Shown here piece by piece: positions 42,020 through 50,242 of a stretch of 64,000 nt of DNA; within the stretch, counting starts at the first letter, position 1; the number at the start of each line of letters is the position of its first letter. Source of the DNA: CAZSSH01 sp964609825 (GTDB taxonomy: Bacteria > Verrucomicrobiota > Lentisphaeria > Victivallales > Victivallaceae); the NCBI GenBank assembly GCA_964609825.1, contig CAZSSH010000004.1:434001-498000 (forward strand). The letters are read 5' to 3'. A program made the position numbers and the translations under genes. A model generated the notes under the pieces. That model was not told the DNA's origin. It did not search any database and worked only from the letters and a program-made list of their open reading frames with translations.

Positions 42020-42525
42020 TTGCTCACCTCTCTTTGCATCACAAAATCATCCATCACAAAGCCGTTGCCGATATCGATTTTGACCGACTCAACGGTTGCA
42101 AAACCGTTGCGCAGATAGGCTTTGATGGCAGCGTGATTGTTTTTGTTGACATTAAGCCGGAGATAACGGCAGCCCAGTTTGTCTGTTTTGCCGACGACAT
42201 GTTTTAACAGGTAACTGCCCCAGCCCTGACCGTGAAATTGCTTCAATAAATAAAGCTTGTGAAGTTTGACCGTGCTCTCCGACCCGGGATAAACGCCGTA
42301 GGAGACATATGCGGCCGGTTCGCCGTTCAGATACAAAATTTCGAAAACACGTCCTTCGGCCAGTTCGGCGGTCATCACCTCCGGGGCATACATCATTTGC
42401 ATCATGTAAACAATTTGCTCCGGCGACAGGATCGACGCAAACGTTTCAGGCCAAATCTGATCGGCAATATGACGGACGATTGCCAAGTCGGCAGTGTCGC
42501 GGACGGTTTTGATTTGTGCTTGCAT
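42016..42525 (-). CDS. GNAT-family N-acetyltransferase
   Basis: A 169-residue acetyl-CoA-dependent acetyltransferase. The acetyl-CoA-binding motif A reads LYLLKQFHGQGWGSYLLKHV, followed by LGCRYLRLNVNKNNHAAIKA and a typical C-terminal strand pair (GFATVESVKIDIGNGFVMDD). The substrate is unknown. The ATG at 42523-42525 has no Shine-Dalgarno and lies 26 bases after the 3' end of the tRNA gene on the same strand, so it is probably transcribed with the tRNA from the promoter at 42,647-42,674. Confidence 0.85.
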   Translation of the reverse strand: MQAQIKTVRDTADLAIVRHIADQIWPETFASILSPEQIVYMMQMMYAPEVMTAELAEGRVFEILYLNGEPAAYVSYGVYPGSESTVKLHKLYLLKQFHGQGWGSYLLKHVVGKTDKLGCRYLRLNVNKNNHAAIKAYLRNGFATVESVKIDIGNGFVMDDFVMQREVSK

Positions 42526-42551
42526 AGTAAAAACCGGTAACGGCCAAAAAG

Positions 42552-42628
42552 TGGTAGCGGGTTCCAGATTCGAACTGGAGACCTGCGGATTATGATTCCG
42601 ACGCTCTAACCAACTGAGCTAACCCGCC
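42552..42628 (-). tRNA. tRNA with CAU anticodon (Met elongator or Ile2)
   Basis: The 77-base gene folds as a full cloverleaf with encoded CCA. The anticodon CAT lies at 42592-42594 in the loop ATCATAA, the T-loop is TTCGAAT, and the D-arm is GCTC/GAGC. The first acceptor pair is G-U rather than a Watson-Crick pair and 27-43 is a U-C mismatch. It lacks initiator features (no C1-A72 mismatch, no three G-C pairs below the loop). It could be elongator Met or the lysidine-modified Ile2; sequence alone does not settle this. Confidence 0.93.
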
Positions 42629-42646
42629 ATCTGGCTTACGTCATAT

Positions 42647-42674
42647 AAGATATCGCACTTTTTCGTTTTTTCAA
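42647..42674 (-). promoter_or_regulatory. Promoter of the tRNA-GNAT unit
   Basis: On the minus strand: TTGAAA (42674-42669), 16 bases, TATCTT (42652-42647). The start would be about 12 bases before the tRNA. Confidence 0.6.
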
Positions 42675-42716
42675 GTCGCCAATCGATAAAAATCTTAATT
42701 TTTTGCCTCCGCGCGG

Positions 42717-42745
42717 TTGTAAGAATGCAAAAAAGGGTGTAATTT
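42717..42745 (+). promoter_or_regulatory. Promoter of purL
   Basis: TTGTAA (42717-42722), 17 bases, TAATTT (42740-42745), preceded by GGTG. The leader is about 30 bases and shows no purine riboswitch. Confidence 0.6.
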
Positions 42746-42783
42746 AATAACGAAACATATTATTGATAAAGAAAGGTGTTTTC

Positions 42784-45732
42784 ATGAATTATAGAATCGA
42801 AATTTCACCGCGTCTCCAGTGGCGCGACTCGCGCGGTGAAGGGGTCAAAAAGCAGATCGGTCAGTTTTTTAATCTCTCGCTCGACAAAGTGCTTACCCGC
42901 GACGTTTATACGGTCAGCGCCGAAATCAGCCGCGCCGAGGCCGAAACCATTGCCGAGTTGTTGTACAATCCCGTCTTGCAAGGTTGGCGCGTTGACGGCA
43001 AAACCTCAAAAAACTTTGAAGCATTGCCCGCTTGTAATTATATCATCGCCGTCGGCTTCAAGCCCGGCGTCACCGATAACGTCGGGCGCTCGGCGCGTTC
43101 GGCCATCGGCGACATTTTAAACCGCAAATTAGCGGAAAACGAGTATGTTTTCAGTTCGACCGAGTATTTGCTCTACGGCAACGAGCTCAATGAAGCCAAA
43201 GTCCATGAGATCGCAGTTAAGCTCTTGGCCAACGAGCTCATTCAGACGGTCAACGTGTTTCATGCCGGAGAAGCGATCCCGCTCAATCTCCCCCTGGTCA
43301 AAGGCGAGGGCGGCGGTGTGGTCAAAGAGTATAATCTTGAAGTCTCCGACGCTGAACTGATGGACATCAGCCGTAAAGGCATCCTTGCTTTGTCGCTGGA
43401 GGAAATGAAGTCGATCCAAAATTATTTTCGGGAGGCCAAGGGCCGCGAAGCATTCGGCTTGGGCAAAAATCCGACCGACGTCGAGCTTGAAGTGTTGGCA
43501 CAAACTTGGAGCGAGCACTGCAAACACAAGATTTTTGATGCCAAAATTGATTACCAAAACCTCGAGACCGGCGAATCTCAGGAAATCACCTCCTGTTACA
43601 AAACTTTTATTAAAAAGAGTACCCACGAGATCGGCGAAGAGATCGACTGGCTGGTCTCTGTGTTTCACGACAACGCCGGGGTGATCAAGTTTAACGACAA
43701 GATCGATTTGGTTTATAAAGTCGAAACCCACAACAGCCCCTCGGCCTTGGACCCCTACGGCGGCTCGATGACCGGGATCGTCGGTGTCAACCGCGACCCG
43801 ATGGGTACCGGGCAGGGCGCCGATCTCCTGATCAACGTCTGGGGTTACTGCCTCGGTTCGCCGTTTACCGCTGACAAGGACGTCCCCGAGGGGTTGCTCC
43901 ACCCGCGCCGTTTGCGTGACGGCATCCACAAAGGGGTGATCGACGGCGGCAACCAGAGTGGCATTCCCTACGGTTGCGGTTGGGAGTATTTTGACGAGCG
44001 CTATTTGGGCAAACCCCTCGTTTACTGCGGTACCGTCGGCACTTTGCCAAAAGAAATCAACGGCGTCAAAGGGTTCGAAAAATGCATCAAGCCCGGCGAC
44101 TTGATCGTCATGGGCGGGGGTCGCATCGGCAAAGACGGGATTCACGGCGCAACGTTCTCCAGCGAAGAGCTGCATCAGGACAGCCCGGTACAGGCCGTCC
44201 AGATCGGCGACCCGATCACCCAAAAGAAACTGGGCGACTTTATTTATGAGGCCAGAGACAAGGGCCTTTACCGCTTTATCACCGACAACGGCGCGGGCGG
44301 GCTCTCGTCGAGCGTCGGCGAAATGGCTAGCTTGTGCGGCGGCTGCCGCCTCGATTTGGCCAAGGCTCCCCTCAAATACGCCGGGTTGCAGCCGTGGGAA
44401 ATTTTGGTCTCCGAGGCGCAGGAGCGCATGAGTTTTGCGGTGCCGCCGGAAAAGATTGCCGAGTTTAAGGCTTTGGCCGCCGCGCGTGACGTCGAGGTGT
44501 CGGAGCTCGGTGAATTTACCGACGACGGTAAATTTCACATGCAGTACAACGGAAAAACCGTCGCTTTGCTCGATATCGAGTTTATGCACGAGGGGTTGCC
44601 CCGGATGCAGCTGGTTGCCCGCTGGCAGAAGCCCAATTTTACCGAGCCTGAGTTCGCCACCCGCGATTTTGCGGCCGACCTCAAGGCGATGGCCGGGCGG
44701 CTCAATATTTGCTCGGATGAGTACAAAGCGCGTCAATACGACCATGAGGTCAAAGGTTTGAGCGTGGTGAAGCCCTTTGTCGGCAAAAACCGCGACGTCC
44801 AGAGCGACGCCACCGTCAGCATGGTCGAGCCCAACGGCAAAGAGGGCGTCGTCTTGTCGATGGCGATTTTGCCGCGTTACAGCGACATCGACTGCTATCA
44901 TATGACTGCCTCGATCATCGATTTGGCCATCCGCAAAATCATCGCCGTGGGCGGCAAATTGGGGCACATCGCCGGGCTTGACAACTTCTGTTGGCCGGAC
45001 CCCGTCAAGAGCGAAAAGACCCCGGACGGCGAATACAAGCTTGCCCAGTTGGTCCGCGCCAACCAGGCCTTGTATGATTATACCAAAAAATTCAAAGTCC
45101 CGTGCATTTCCGGCAAGGACTCGATGAAAAACGACAGCACCCGCGGCGGGCGCAAAATTTCGATCCCGCCCTCCTTGCTTTTCAGCGCCGTCTCCAAGAT
45201 GGACGATATCGGCAAGGCGGTCACGCTCGATCTTAAAAAAGCGGGCAATTATGTCTATGTGATCGGCAAAACCATGAATGAAATGGGCGGCAGCGAATAC
45301 TTTGCCATGCTTGACGCCGTCGGCAATCATGTGCCCAAAGTCGACGCCGCCAAAGCGATTCAAACTTACAACGCGGTGTCTCTGGCGACGGAGCAAAATT
45401 TAATCGCCGCCTTGCATACCCCTGCGTTGGGCGGTCTCGGCGTCGGCTTTGCCAAAATGGCGATGGCCGGGCGGCTCGGGATCAAGCTTGACACCCGGGC
45501 GATTCCGTCGGTCAACTGCAAAGAAATCGAGAAGCTTTTTTCCGAGACCAACAGCCGCTTTATTGCCGAAGTTGCACCCGAAAATGTCGACGCGTTTGAA
45601 AAGGCGCTCGCCGGAGTCGAGTTTGGCCGCGTCGGTGTCGTCACCGATGATCCGGCGCTCGCCATTGACAATGTTAATATTGCAATCGACGATTTGCTCA
45701 ATCAATACAAAGGAACGCTGGATCAGATCTGA
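42784..45732 (+). CDS. purL: Phosphoribosylformylglycinamidine synthase, fused PurS-PurL form
   Basis: A 982-residue ATP-dependent enzyme converting FGAR to FGAM in purine synthesis. Residues ~1-160 contain two PurS-like units (RDVYTVSAEISRAEAETIAE and VGFKPGVTDNVGRSARSAIG), followed by the PurL core: TWSEHCKHKIFDAKI near 243, VETHNSPSALDPYGG, GTGQGADLLIN and a second AIRS-like half (CISGKDSMKND). There is no C-terminal glutaminase domain, so a separate PurQ must supply ammonia. The length lies between small PurL (~740) and the large ~1300-residue form. AAAGG precedes the ATG at 42784. The sigma-factor gene starts two bases after its stop. Confidence 0.92.
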   Translation: MNYRIEISPRLQWRDSRGEGVKKQIGQFFNLSLDKVLTRDVYTVSAEISRAEAETIAELLYNPVLQGWRVDGKTSKNFEALPACNYIIAVGFKPGVTDNVGRSARSAIGDILNRKLAENEYVFSSTEYLLYGNELNEAKVHEIAVKLLANELIQTVNVFHAGEAIPLNLPLVKGEGGGVVKEYNLEVSDAELMDISRKGILALSLEEMKSIQNYFREAKGREAFGLGKNPTDVELEVLAQTWSEHCKHKIFDAKIDYQNLETGESQEITSCYKTFIKKSTHEIGEEIDWLVSVFHDNAGVIKFNDKIDLVYKVETHNSPSALDPYGGSMTGIVGVNRDPMGTGQGADLLINVWGYCLGSPFTADKDVPEGLLHPRRLRDGIHKGVIDGGNQSGIPYGCGWEYFDERYLGKPLVYCGTVGTLPKEINGVKGFEKCIKPGDLIVMGGGRIGKDGIHGATFSSEELHQDSPVQAVQIGDPITQKKLGDFIYEARDKGLYRFITDNGAGGLSSSVGEMASLCGGCRLDLAKAPLKYAGLQPWEILVSEAQERMSFAVPPEKIAEFKALAAARDVEVSELGEFTDDGKFHMQYNGKTVALLDIEFMHEGLPRMQLVARWQKPNFTEPEFATRDFAADLKAMAGRLNICSDEYKARQYDHEVKGLSVVKPFVGKNRDVQSDATVSMVEPNGKEGVVLSMAILPRYSDIDCYHMTASIIDLAIRKIIAVGGKLGHIAGLDNFCWPDPVKSEKTPDGEYKLAQLVRANQALYDYTKKFKVPCISGKDSMKNDSTRGGRKISIPPSLLFSAVSKMDDIGKAVTLDLKKAGNYVYVIGKTMNEMGGSEYFAMLDAVGNHVPKVDAAKAIQTYNAVSLATEQNLIAALHTPALGGLGVGFAKMAMAGRLGIKLDTRAIPSVNCKEIEKLFSETNSRFIAEVAPENVDAFEKALAGVEFGRVGVVTDDPALAIDNVNIAIDDLLNQYKGTLDQI

Positions 45733-45734
45733 GT

Positions 45735-46472
45735 ATGGAGTATCCTCCCGCCAAGCGAAACCCTGAAATCGAGAAATTGATTCAGGAAAATTTGAGACTG
45801 GTGCTCAAAATAGCCAATGATTTCATTGGCCGGGGGTTGTCATGGGAAGATCTGGTGGCTGAGGGCAACATCGGTTTGATGACCGCGGCCGAAAAATTCG
45901 ACCCCCAAAACGGGGCCAAATTCAGCACTTATAGCGCCTGGTGGATCAAGCAGGCGATCCGGCAGGCGATTGCAGAGCAGAGCAAAACCATCCGCGTCCC
46001 GATCGGCACACAGGTCAACTTTCGCCGCATCGCCAAAGCCGAGCGCAAATTGGTGGAGAAATTCGGACGTGAGCCCTCCGATCATGAGCTGGCGCACGAG
46101 GCCAAGTTGCCGTTGGCGACCATCCGGCGTTTGCGCAAGTCGCCCAATATCTCGATTTCGTCCCTCAACGATCTGGTGTTTGAGGACGACTCGGCGGGCG
46201 GCGAATTCATCGACTCCCTGACGAGCGAAAATGACGCAAGTCCTGACGCCAAAATGATTGAAATCGAAGAGATTGAGCAACTGTTTGAGCTCTTGGAGAC
46301 CTTGCCCGAAAAAGAGCGCCAAGTGTTGCGTCTCCGTTTCGGCTTGGACGGCGAACCCATCCGCACCTTGGACGAAGTCGGTAAAATCATGAATTGCACC
46401 AATGAGCGGGTGCGCCAGATCCAAAATCAGGCGTTGCGCACTTTGCATGACTTGATGGATGCCGCGCAATGA
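45735..46472 (+). CDS. Sigma-70 family RNA polymerase sigma factor without region 1
   Basis: A 245-residue sigma factor. Region 2 covers residues ~15-85 (LRLVLKIANDFIGRG, DLVAEGNIGLMTAAEKF, FSTYSAWWIKQAIRQAI). Region 3 runs ~95-140 (RRIAKAERKLVEKFGREPSD), and region 4 spans ~190-243 with LPEKERQVLRLRFGLDGEP and an HTH at CTNERVRQIQNQALRTL. Region 1.1 is absent, so it is an alternative (RpoS/RpoH-like or group 3) factor rather than the main RpoD. Its target promoters are unknown. It is coupled to purL (2-base gap) and overlaps dus by an ATGA. Confidence 0.88.
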   Translation: MEYPPAKRNPEIEKLIQENLRLVLKIANDFIGRGLSWEDLVAEGNIGLMTAAEKFDPQNGAKFSTYSAWWIKQAIRQAIAEQSKTIRVPIGTQVNFRRIAKAERKLVEKFGREPSDHELAHEAKLPLATIRRLRKSPNISISSLNDLVFEDDSAGGEFIDSLTSENDASPDAKMIEIEEIEQLFELLETLPEKERQVLRLRFGLDGEPIRTLDEVGKIMNCTNERVRQIQNQALRTLHDLMDAAQ

Positions 46473-47416
46473 TCAAGGGCTTCCTTTACCCCGACGACGC
46501 GATCATTGCCGCCCCGTTGTCCGGTTTCACTGATTATCCTTACCGTCACATTGCCCGCCGTTACGGCTGCCGCTATGCGTTTACCGAGATGGTCGATGTG
46601 GCGTCGCTGACCTTTGCCCGCGCCCGCGGCGAAAAAATGCTCATTCGCGGCGATGACGAGGATTTTTTAGGCATCCAGATTGTCGGGAGCAATCACGAAT
46701 TCATCAAAACCGCTGTTGATGTGCTCAACGGCTACAATTTTAACGTGCTGGACTTTAACCTCGGCTGCCCGGTCCCCAAAGTCGCCAAAAAAGGGGCCGG
46801 GGCGGAGCTCGGGCGGCATCTCGATCAGGCATTGGCCTGCTTTTCCCTCATCCGCGAGCGTTCGCGTCACCGCGTCAGCGCCAAAATCCGCATCATTGCC
46901 GAAGATGACCCGGCGCCGACGCTGGCGTTGGCCAAGGGGTTGGCACAAATCGGCGCCGAGGCGATCACCATCCATGGCCGGATCAAAGAGGCGTTTTACT
47001 CGGGGCCGGTGCATTTTGACATCATCCGCCAGGTCCGCGAGGCTTTGCCCGATACTCAGATCATTGCCAACGGTGGGATCATGGACAAGGCAAGTTATGA
47101 TCTCATCCGCCAAGAGACCGGCTGCACGGCAGTGATGACGGCTCGCGGGGCCATGGGCAATCCGTGGCTTTACCGGGAGCTCACCGCACCGGATTTTTTG
47201 CCGCCGTCACGAGAAGAGGTCGCGCAAGTGATGCGGGATCATATTTATCATTTGATCGACTTTTACGGCGAATTAACGGCGATGAAACTCTCCCGCAAAC
47301 TCTTGCACGACTACTTTAAGGGCAGGGGGTTTTCGAAATCGTTGAAAAACGAAATTTCCTTTTTGGAAACCCGGGCAAGTTTTGATATTTTTATATCGAA
47401 GTTGCTTGAAAAATAA
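46469..47416 (+). CDS. dus: tRNA-dihydrouridine synthase
   Basis: A 315-residue FMN enzyme reducing uridine to dihydrouridine in the tRNA D-loop. The family order is visible: APLSGFTDYPYRHIARRYG, TEMVDVASL, FNLGCPVPKVAKKGAGAEL with the catalytic Cys, then AEAITIHGRIKEAFYSG, IIANGGIMD and VMTARGAMGNPWLYREL. It looks closest to DusB. It overlaps the sigma factor by four bases; DusB is itself known to be coupled with regulators such as fis in enterobacteria, which makes the arrangement notable. serC follows 52 bases later with its own promoter. Confidence 0.92.
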   Translation: MIKGFLYPDDAIIAAPLSGFTDYPYRHIARRYGCRYAFTEMVDVASLTFARARGEKMLIRGDDEDFLGIQIVGSNHEFIKTAVDVLNGYNFNVLDFNLGCPVPKVAKKGAGAELGRHLDQALACFSLIRERSRHRVSAKIRIIAEDDPAPTLALAKGLAQIGAEAITIHGRIKEAFYSGPVHFDIIRQVREALPDTQIIANGGIMDKASYDLIRQETGCTAVMTARGAMGNPWLYRELTAPDFLPPSREEVAQVMRDHIYHLIDFYGELTAMKLSRKLLHDYFKGRGFSKSLKNEISFLETRASFDIFISKLLEK

Positions 47417-47433
47417 AAAACCGGTGGTACATT
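47406..47433 (+). promoter_or_regulatory. Promoter of serC
   Basis: TTGAAA (47406-47411), 16 bases, TACATT (47428-47433). The -35 overlaps the end of dus. Confidence 0.55.
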
Positions 47434-47468
47434 AAAGCAACGCTAATTTTTTCAGGAGATATATCATT

Positions 47469-48548
47469 ATGGCTATTTATAATTTTGCGGCGGGTCCGGC
47501 CATGCTTCCCAAGGAAGTGATGGAGTTGGCTAAGAGTGAATTCACGGCATATCAGGACAGCGGCAGCGGCATTATGGAGCTGTCTCATCGCGGCAAGTAC
47601 TTTGAGCCGGTCATCGACCGCGCCGAGGCCAACATCCGCGAGCTGATGGGTATCTCCGATGATTACGCGGTGCTCTTTATCCAGGGCGGCGCCAGCATGC
47701 AGTTTGCGATGCTGGCGATGAATCTCCTCAACGGCGGTACCGCCGATTACGTTGAGACCGGCGTCTGGGCCAACAAAGCGGCCAAAGAAGCCAAGCTTTT
47801 CGGCAAAGTTAACATCGCGGCCTCGAGCAAAGAAACCAAGTACGATCACATCCCCGCCCAGAGCGAGTGGAAACTTACTCCCGGCGCCGCTTATTTGCAC
47901 ATTACGAGCAACAACACCGTGGCCGGCACCCAGTATGCCAAGCTTCCTAAAGCTCCCGCGGGCGTGCCGTTGATCGCCGATATGTCGAGCGATATTATGT
48001 CGCGCGTCATTAACGTCAGCGACTTTGGCTTGATTTATGCCGGGGCGCAAAAGAATTTGGGTCCGAGCGGCGTTGCTTTGGTCATCATCCGCAAGGATTT
48101 GCTTGCCCGCACCAATGCCGAAAAAGTGCCGACGATGCTTAATTACAATACCTACGCGGGCGAAAAGTCGATGTTTAACACGCCGCCCACGTTCTCCATT
48201 TACATGCTTGCCTTGGTGACCGATCACTTCAAAAAATTGGGCGGCATCCCGGCGATGGAGAAACTCAACGACGCCAAGGCCAAGCTGCTGTATGATTTCA
48301 TCGACAGCTCCAAATTCTTCAGTTCGCCGGTGGCCAAGGCCGACCGCTCCAAGATGAATGTGGTTTTCCGCACCCCCAATGAGGAGTTGGACGGCAAATT
48401 TGTCAAGGCTGCCGCGGCGCAAGGCCTGATGGAGCTCAAGGGGCACCGTCTGGTCGGCGGCTGCCGGGCGAGCATCTACAATGCGATGCCGATCGAGGGC
48501 GTCCAAGCCCTGGTCGATTTCATGAAAGCTTTTGAGAAAAACAACTAA
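47469..48548 (+). CDS. serC: Phosphoserine aminotransferase
   Basis: A 359-residue class V PLP enzyme of serine (and possibly pyridoxine) synthesis. It begins YNFAAGPAMLPKEVM, contains FIQGGASMQFAMLAMNLL, and the PLP lysine lies in YAGAQKNLGPSGVALVI. GFRASIYNA-type C-terminal sequence is present as GGCRASIYNAMPIEG. CAGGAG precedes the ATG. No other serine-pathway gene is adjacent; it is monocistronic, bounded by its own promoter and a terminator. Confidence 0.95.
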   Translation: MAIYNFAAGPAMLPKEVMELAKSEFTAYQDSGSGIMELSHRGKYFEPVIDRAEANIRELMGISDDYAVLFIQGGASMQFAMLAMNLLNGGTADYVETGVWANKAAKEAKLFGKVNIAASSKETKYDHIPAQSEWKLTPGAAYLHITSNNTVAGTQYAKLPKAPAGVPLIADMSSDIMSRVINVSDFGLIYAGAQKNLGPSGVALVIIRKDLLARTNAEKVPTMLNYNTYAGEKSMFNTPPTFSIYMLALVTDHFKKLGGIPAMEKLNDAKAKLLYDFIDSSKFFSSPVAKADRSKMNVVFRTPNEELDGKFVKAAAAQGLMELKGHRLVGGCRASIYNAMPIEGVQALVDFMKAFEKNN

Positions 48549-48561
48549 AATCAACACTCCG

Positions 48562-48593
48562 GGGCGAGCCAGTAAAATGGTTCGCCCTTTTTT
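48562..48593 (+). terminator. Rho-independent terminator of serC
   Basis: GGGCGAGCC (48562-48570) pairs with GGTTCGCCC (48579-48587) with one G-U pair, followed by six T residues. It ends seven bases before the next start codon. Confidence 0.85.
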
Positions 48594-48599
48594 GTAACT

Positions 48600-50240
48600 A
48601 TGCAGATTAAAGTCATCAGTTCGTTGGCCAAGGTATTTCTGGATGACGCGGAGCTGCCGGAGGAAATTTCCGGCGCCAGTGCCTTACAAGGGGAAGTCTA
48701 CTCGTTTCAGGTTGCGGTCAAAAGCGATTATGACGGCTATATGCGTGTCACCATGGCAAGCGGCATTAACGTGCGTGTCCGCACCGTCGATCATGTGCCC
48801 AATCAGGTGGCTTCGGCCAATTTGTTTGACGACAACTACTTGCGTCAGACGCCGGGGCTGTACCCCGACTTGCTCAAAGCGCTGCACTGCGGCGACCGTT
48901 TCCGTGTCCGCAAAAATGTCTGGCGCGCCTTGTGGGTGACGGTGATTGTCGGGCCGGATCAGGCTCCCGGCACTTATCCCGTGAGCCTCAAATTTACCAA
49001 AATCGAGACCGGCATGATTTGGCAGTGGGATGCCGTGCTGGGCGAAGCCGTGTTTTCGCTCGAAGTGCGCCCGGCGGCGCTGCCGGAGCAGAAGCTCAAG
49101 CGCCTCGAGTGGTTTCATGCCGATTGCCTTTTCTCCTACTACCGTGTCGATTGCTGGAGTGAGGCTCATTGGCAGGCGTTGGAGCACCAGATGCGCAATG
49201 CCCGGCGGCACGGGATCAACATTCTTTATACCCCGTTGTGGACGCCTCCCTTGGATACTTTTTTCGGCGGTGAACGGCCCAACTGCCAGTTGCTGGGGAT
49301 CACGATTGATCACGCGACCAAAGAATTCACCTTTGATTTTACGCGCTTGCGCCGTTATTTGACTTTAGCCAAGCGCTGCGGTTTTGACGCCTTTGCGATG
49401 AGCCACTTTTTCAGCCAGTGGGGGGCTAATTACACACCCAAAATCGTCGCTTTTAACGGGCGTATCCCCAATGCCCGGATCTTTTTGTGGACGCGCGCCG
49501 ACCATGAGGTGTATCTGGCGATGCTGAAAAAGCTCTTGCCGCAGCTTTTGCAGCTGCTGCGCGAGGAGGGGCTCGCCGGCAAATGTTATTTCTCGATTTC
49601 AGACGAGCCGGCGACCGAGCACATGGAGTCGTACTCCTATGCGGTCAACGCGGTGCGCCCCTTACTGGAGGATTTTCCGACCATCGAGGCCCTGTCCGAC
49701 TTGACTTATTTTGAAAAAGATCTGGTGCGCAATCCGGTGCCGGCCATCAACCACATTGAGCCTTTTGTCGGCAAAGTCAAAGAGCTTTGGACCTATTATT
49801 GCGTGGCGCAGGATTATCTGGTGCCCAACCGTTTTATGGCGATGCCGTCGGCGCGCAACCGGATTTTTGGGGTGCTTGCTTATGTGTATGACCTCAAAGG
49901 GTTTCTGCACTGGGGTTTTAACTTTTATTACAGCCAGTTTTCGGTGGAGCGCATTGATCCTTTTGCCAATACCGATTGCTCCGGCGCATTTCCGGGCGGC
50001 GACGCTTTTATGGTCTATCCCGGCGAAAATTTTGAAGTCTGGGACTCGATCCGGCACGAAGTCTTTTTTGAGGCGTTGCAGGATTTGCGGAGTTTGGAGC
50101 TTTTGGAGCAACGCATCGGCCGCGCGGAGGTGTTAAAGTTGATCCATCAGGACCTCGATTACCGATTGACCATGACTCAATATCCGCGCGCGGCGTCATG
50201 GTTGCTTGATCTGCGGCAAACAATTAACCGTATGGTGTGA
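48600..50240 (+). CDS. DUF4091 / GH123-like glycoside hydrolase
   Basis: A 546-residue protein. Residues ~1-165 are beta-rich and a TIM barrel follows. YFSISDEP places an adjacent Asp335-Glu336 pair, the catalytic arrangement of GH123 beta-N-acetylgalactosaminidases, which use substrate-assisted catalysis. KGFLHWGFNFYYSQF is the hallmark of the C-terminal DUF4091 region. No signal peptide is seen. The ATG at 48600 comes seven bases after the serC terminator and has no Shine-Dalgarno, so its expression is unclear. The next gene begins two bases after its stop, coupling it to the MotA-like cassette. Confidence 0.75.
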   Translation: MQIKVISSLAKVFLDDAELPEEISGASALQGEVYSFQVAVKSDYDGYMRVTMASGINVRVRTVDHVPNQVASANLFDDNYLRQTPGLYPDLLKALHCGDRFRVRKNVWRALWVTVIVGPDQAPGTYPVSLKFTKIETGMIWQWDAVLGEAVFSLEVRPAALPEQKLKRLEWFHADCLFSYYRVDCWSEAHWQALEHQMRNARRHGINILYTPLWTPPLDTFFGGERPNCQLLGITIDHATKEFTFDFTRLRRYLTLAKRCGFDAFAMSHFFSQWGANYTPKIVAFNGRIPNARIFLWTRADHEVYLAMLKKLLPQLLQLLREEGLAGKCYFSISDEPATEHMESYSYAVNAVRPLLEDFPTIEALSDLTYFEKDLVRNPVPAINHIEPFVGKVKELWTYYCVAQDYLVPNRFMAMPSARNRIFGVLAYVYDLKGFLHWGFNFYYSQFSVERIDPFANTDCSGAFPGGDAFMVYPGENFEVWDSIRHEVFFEALQDLRSLELLEQRIGRAEVLKLIHQDLDYRLTMTQYPRAASWLLDLRQTINRMV

Positions 50241-50242
50241 TA

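Noticed and set aside
43129..45396. 755-codon open frame antisense to purL
   Set aside because: purL is certain; the antisense product is low in recognisable structure and has no start signal.
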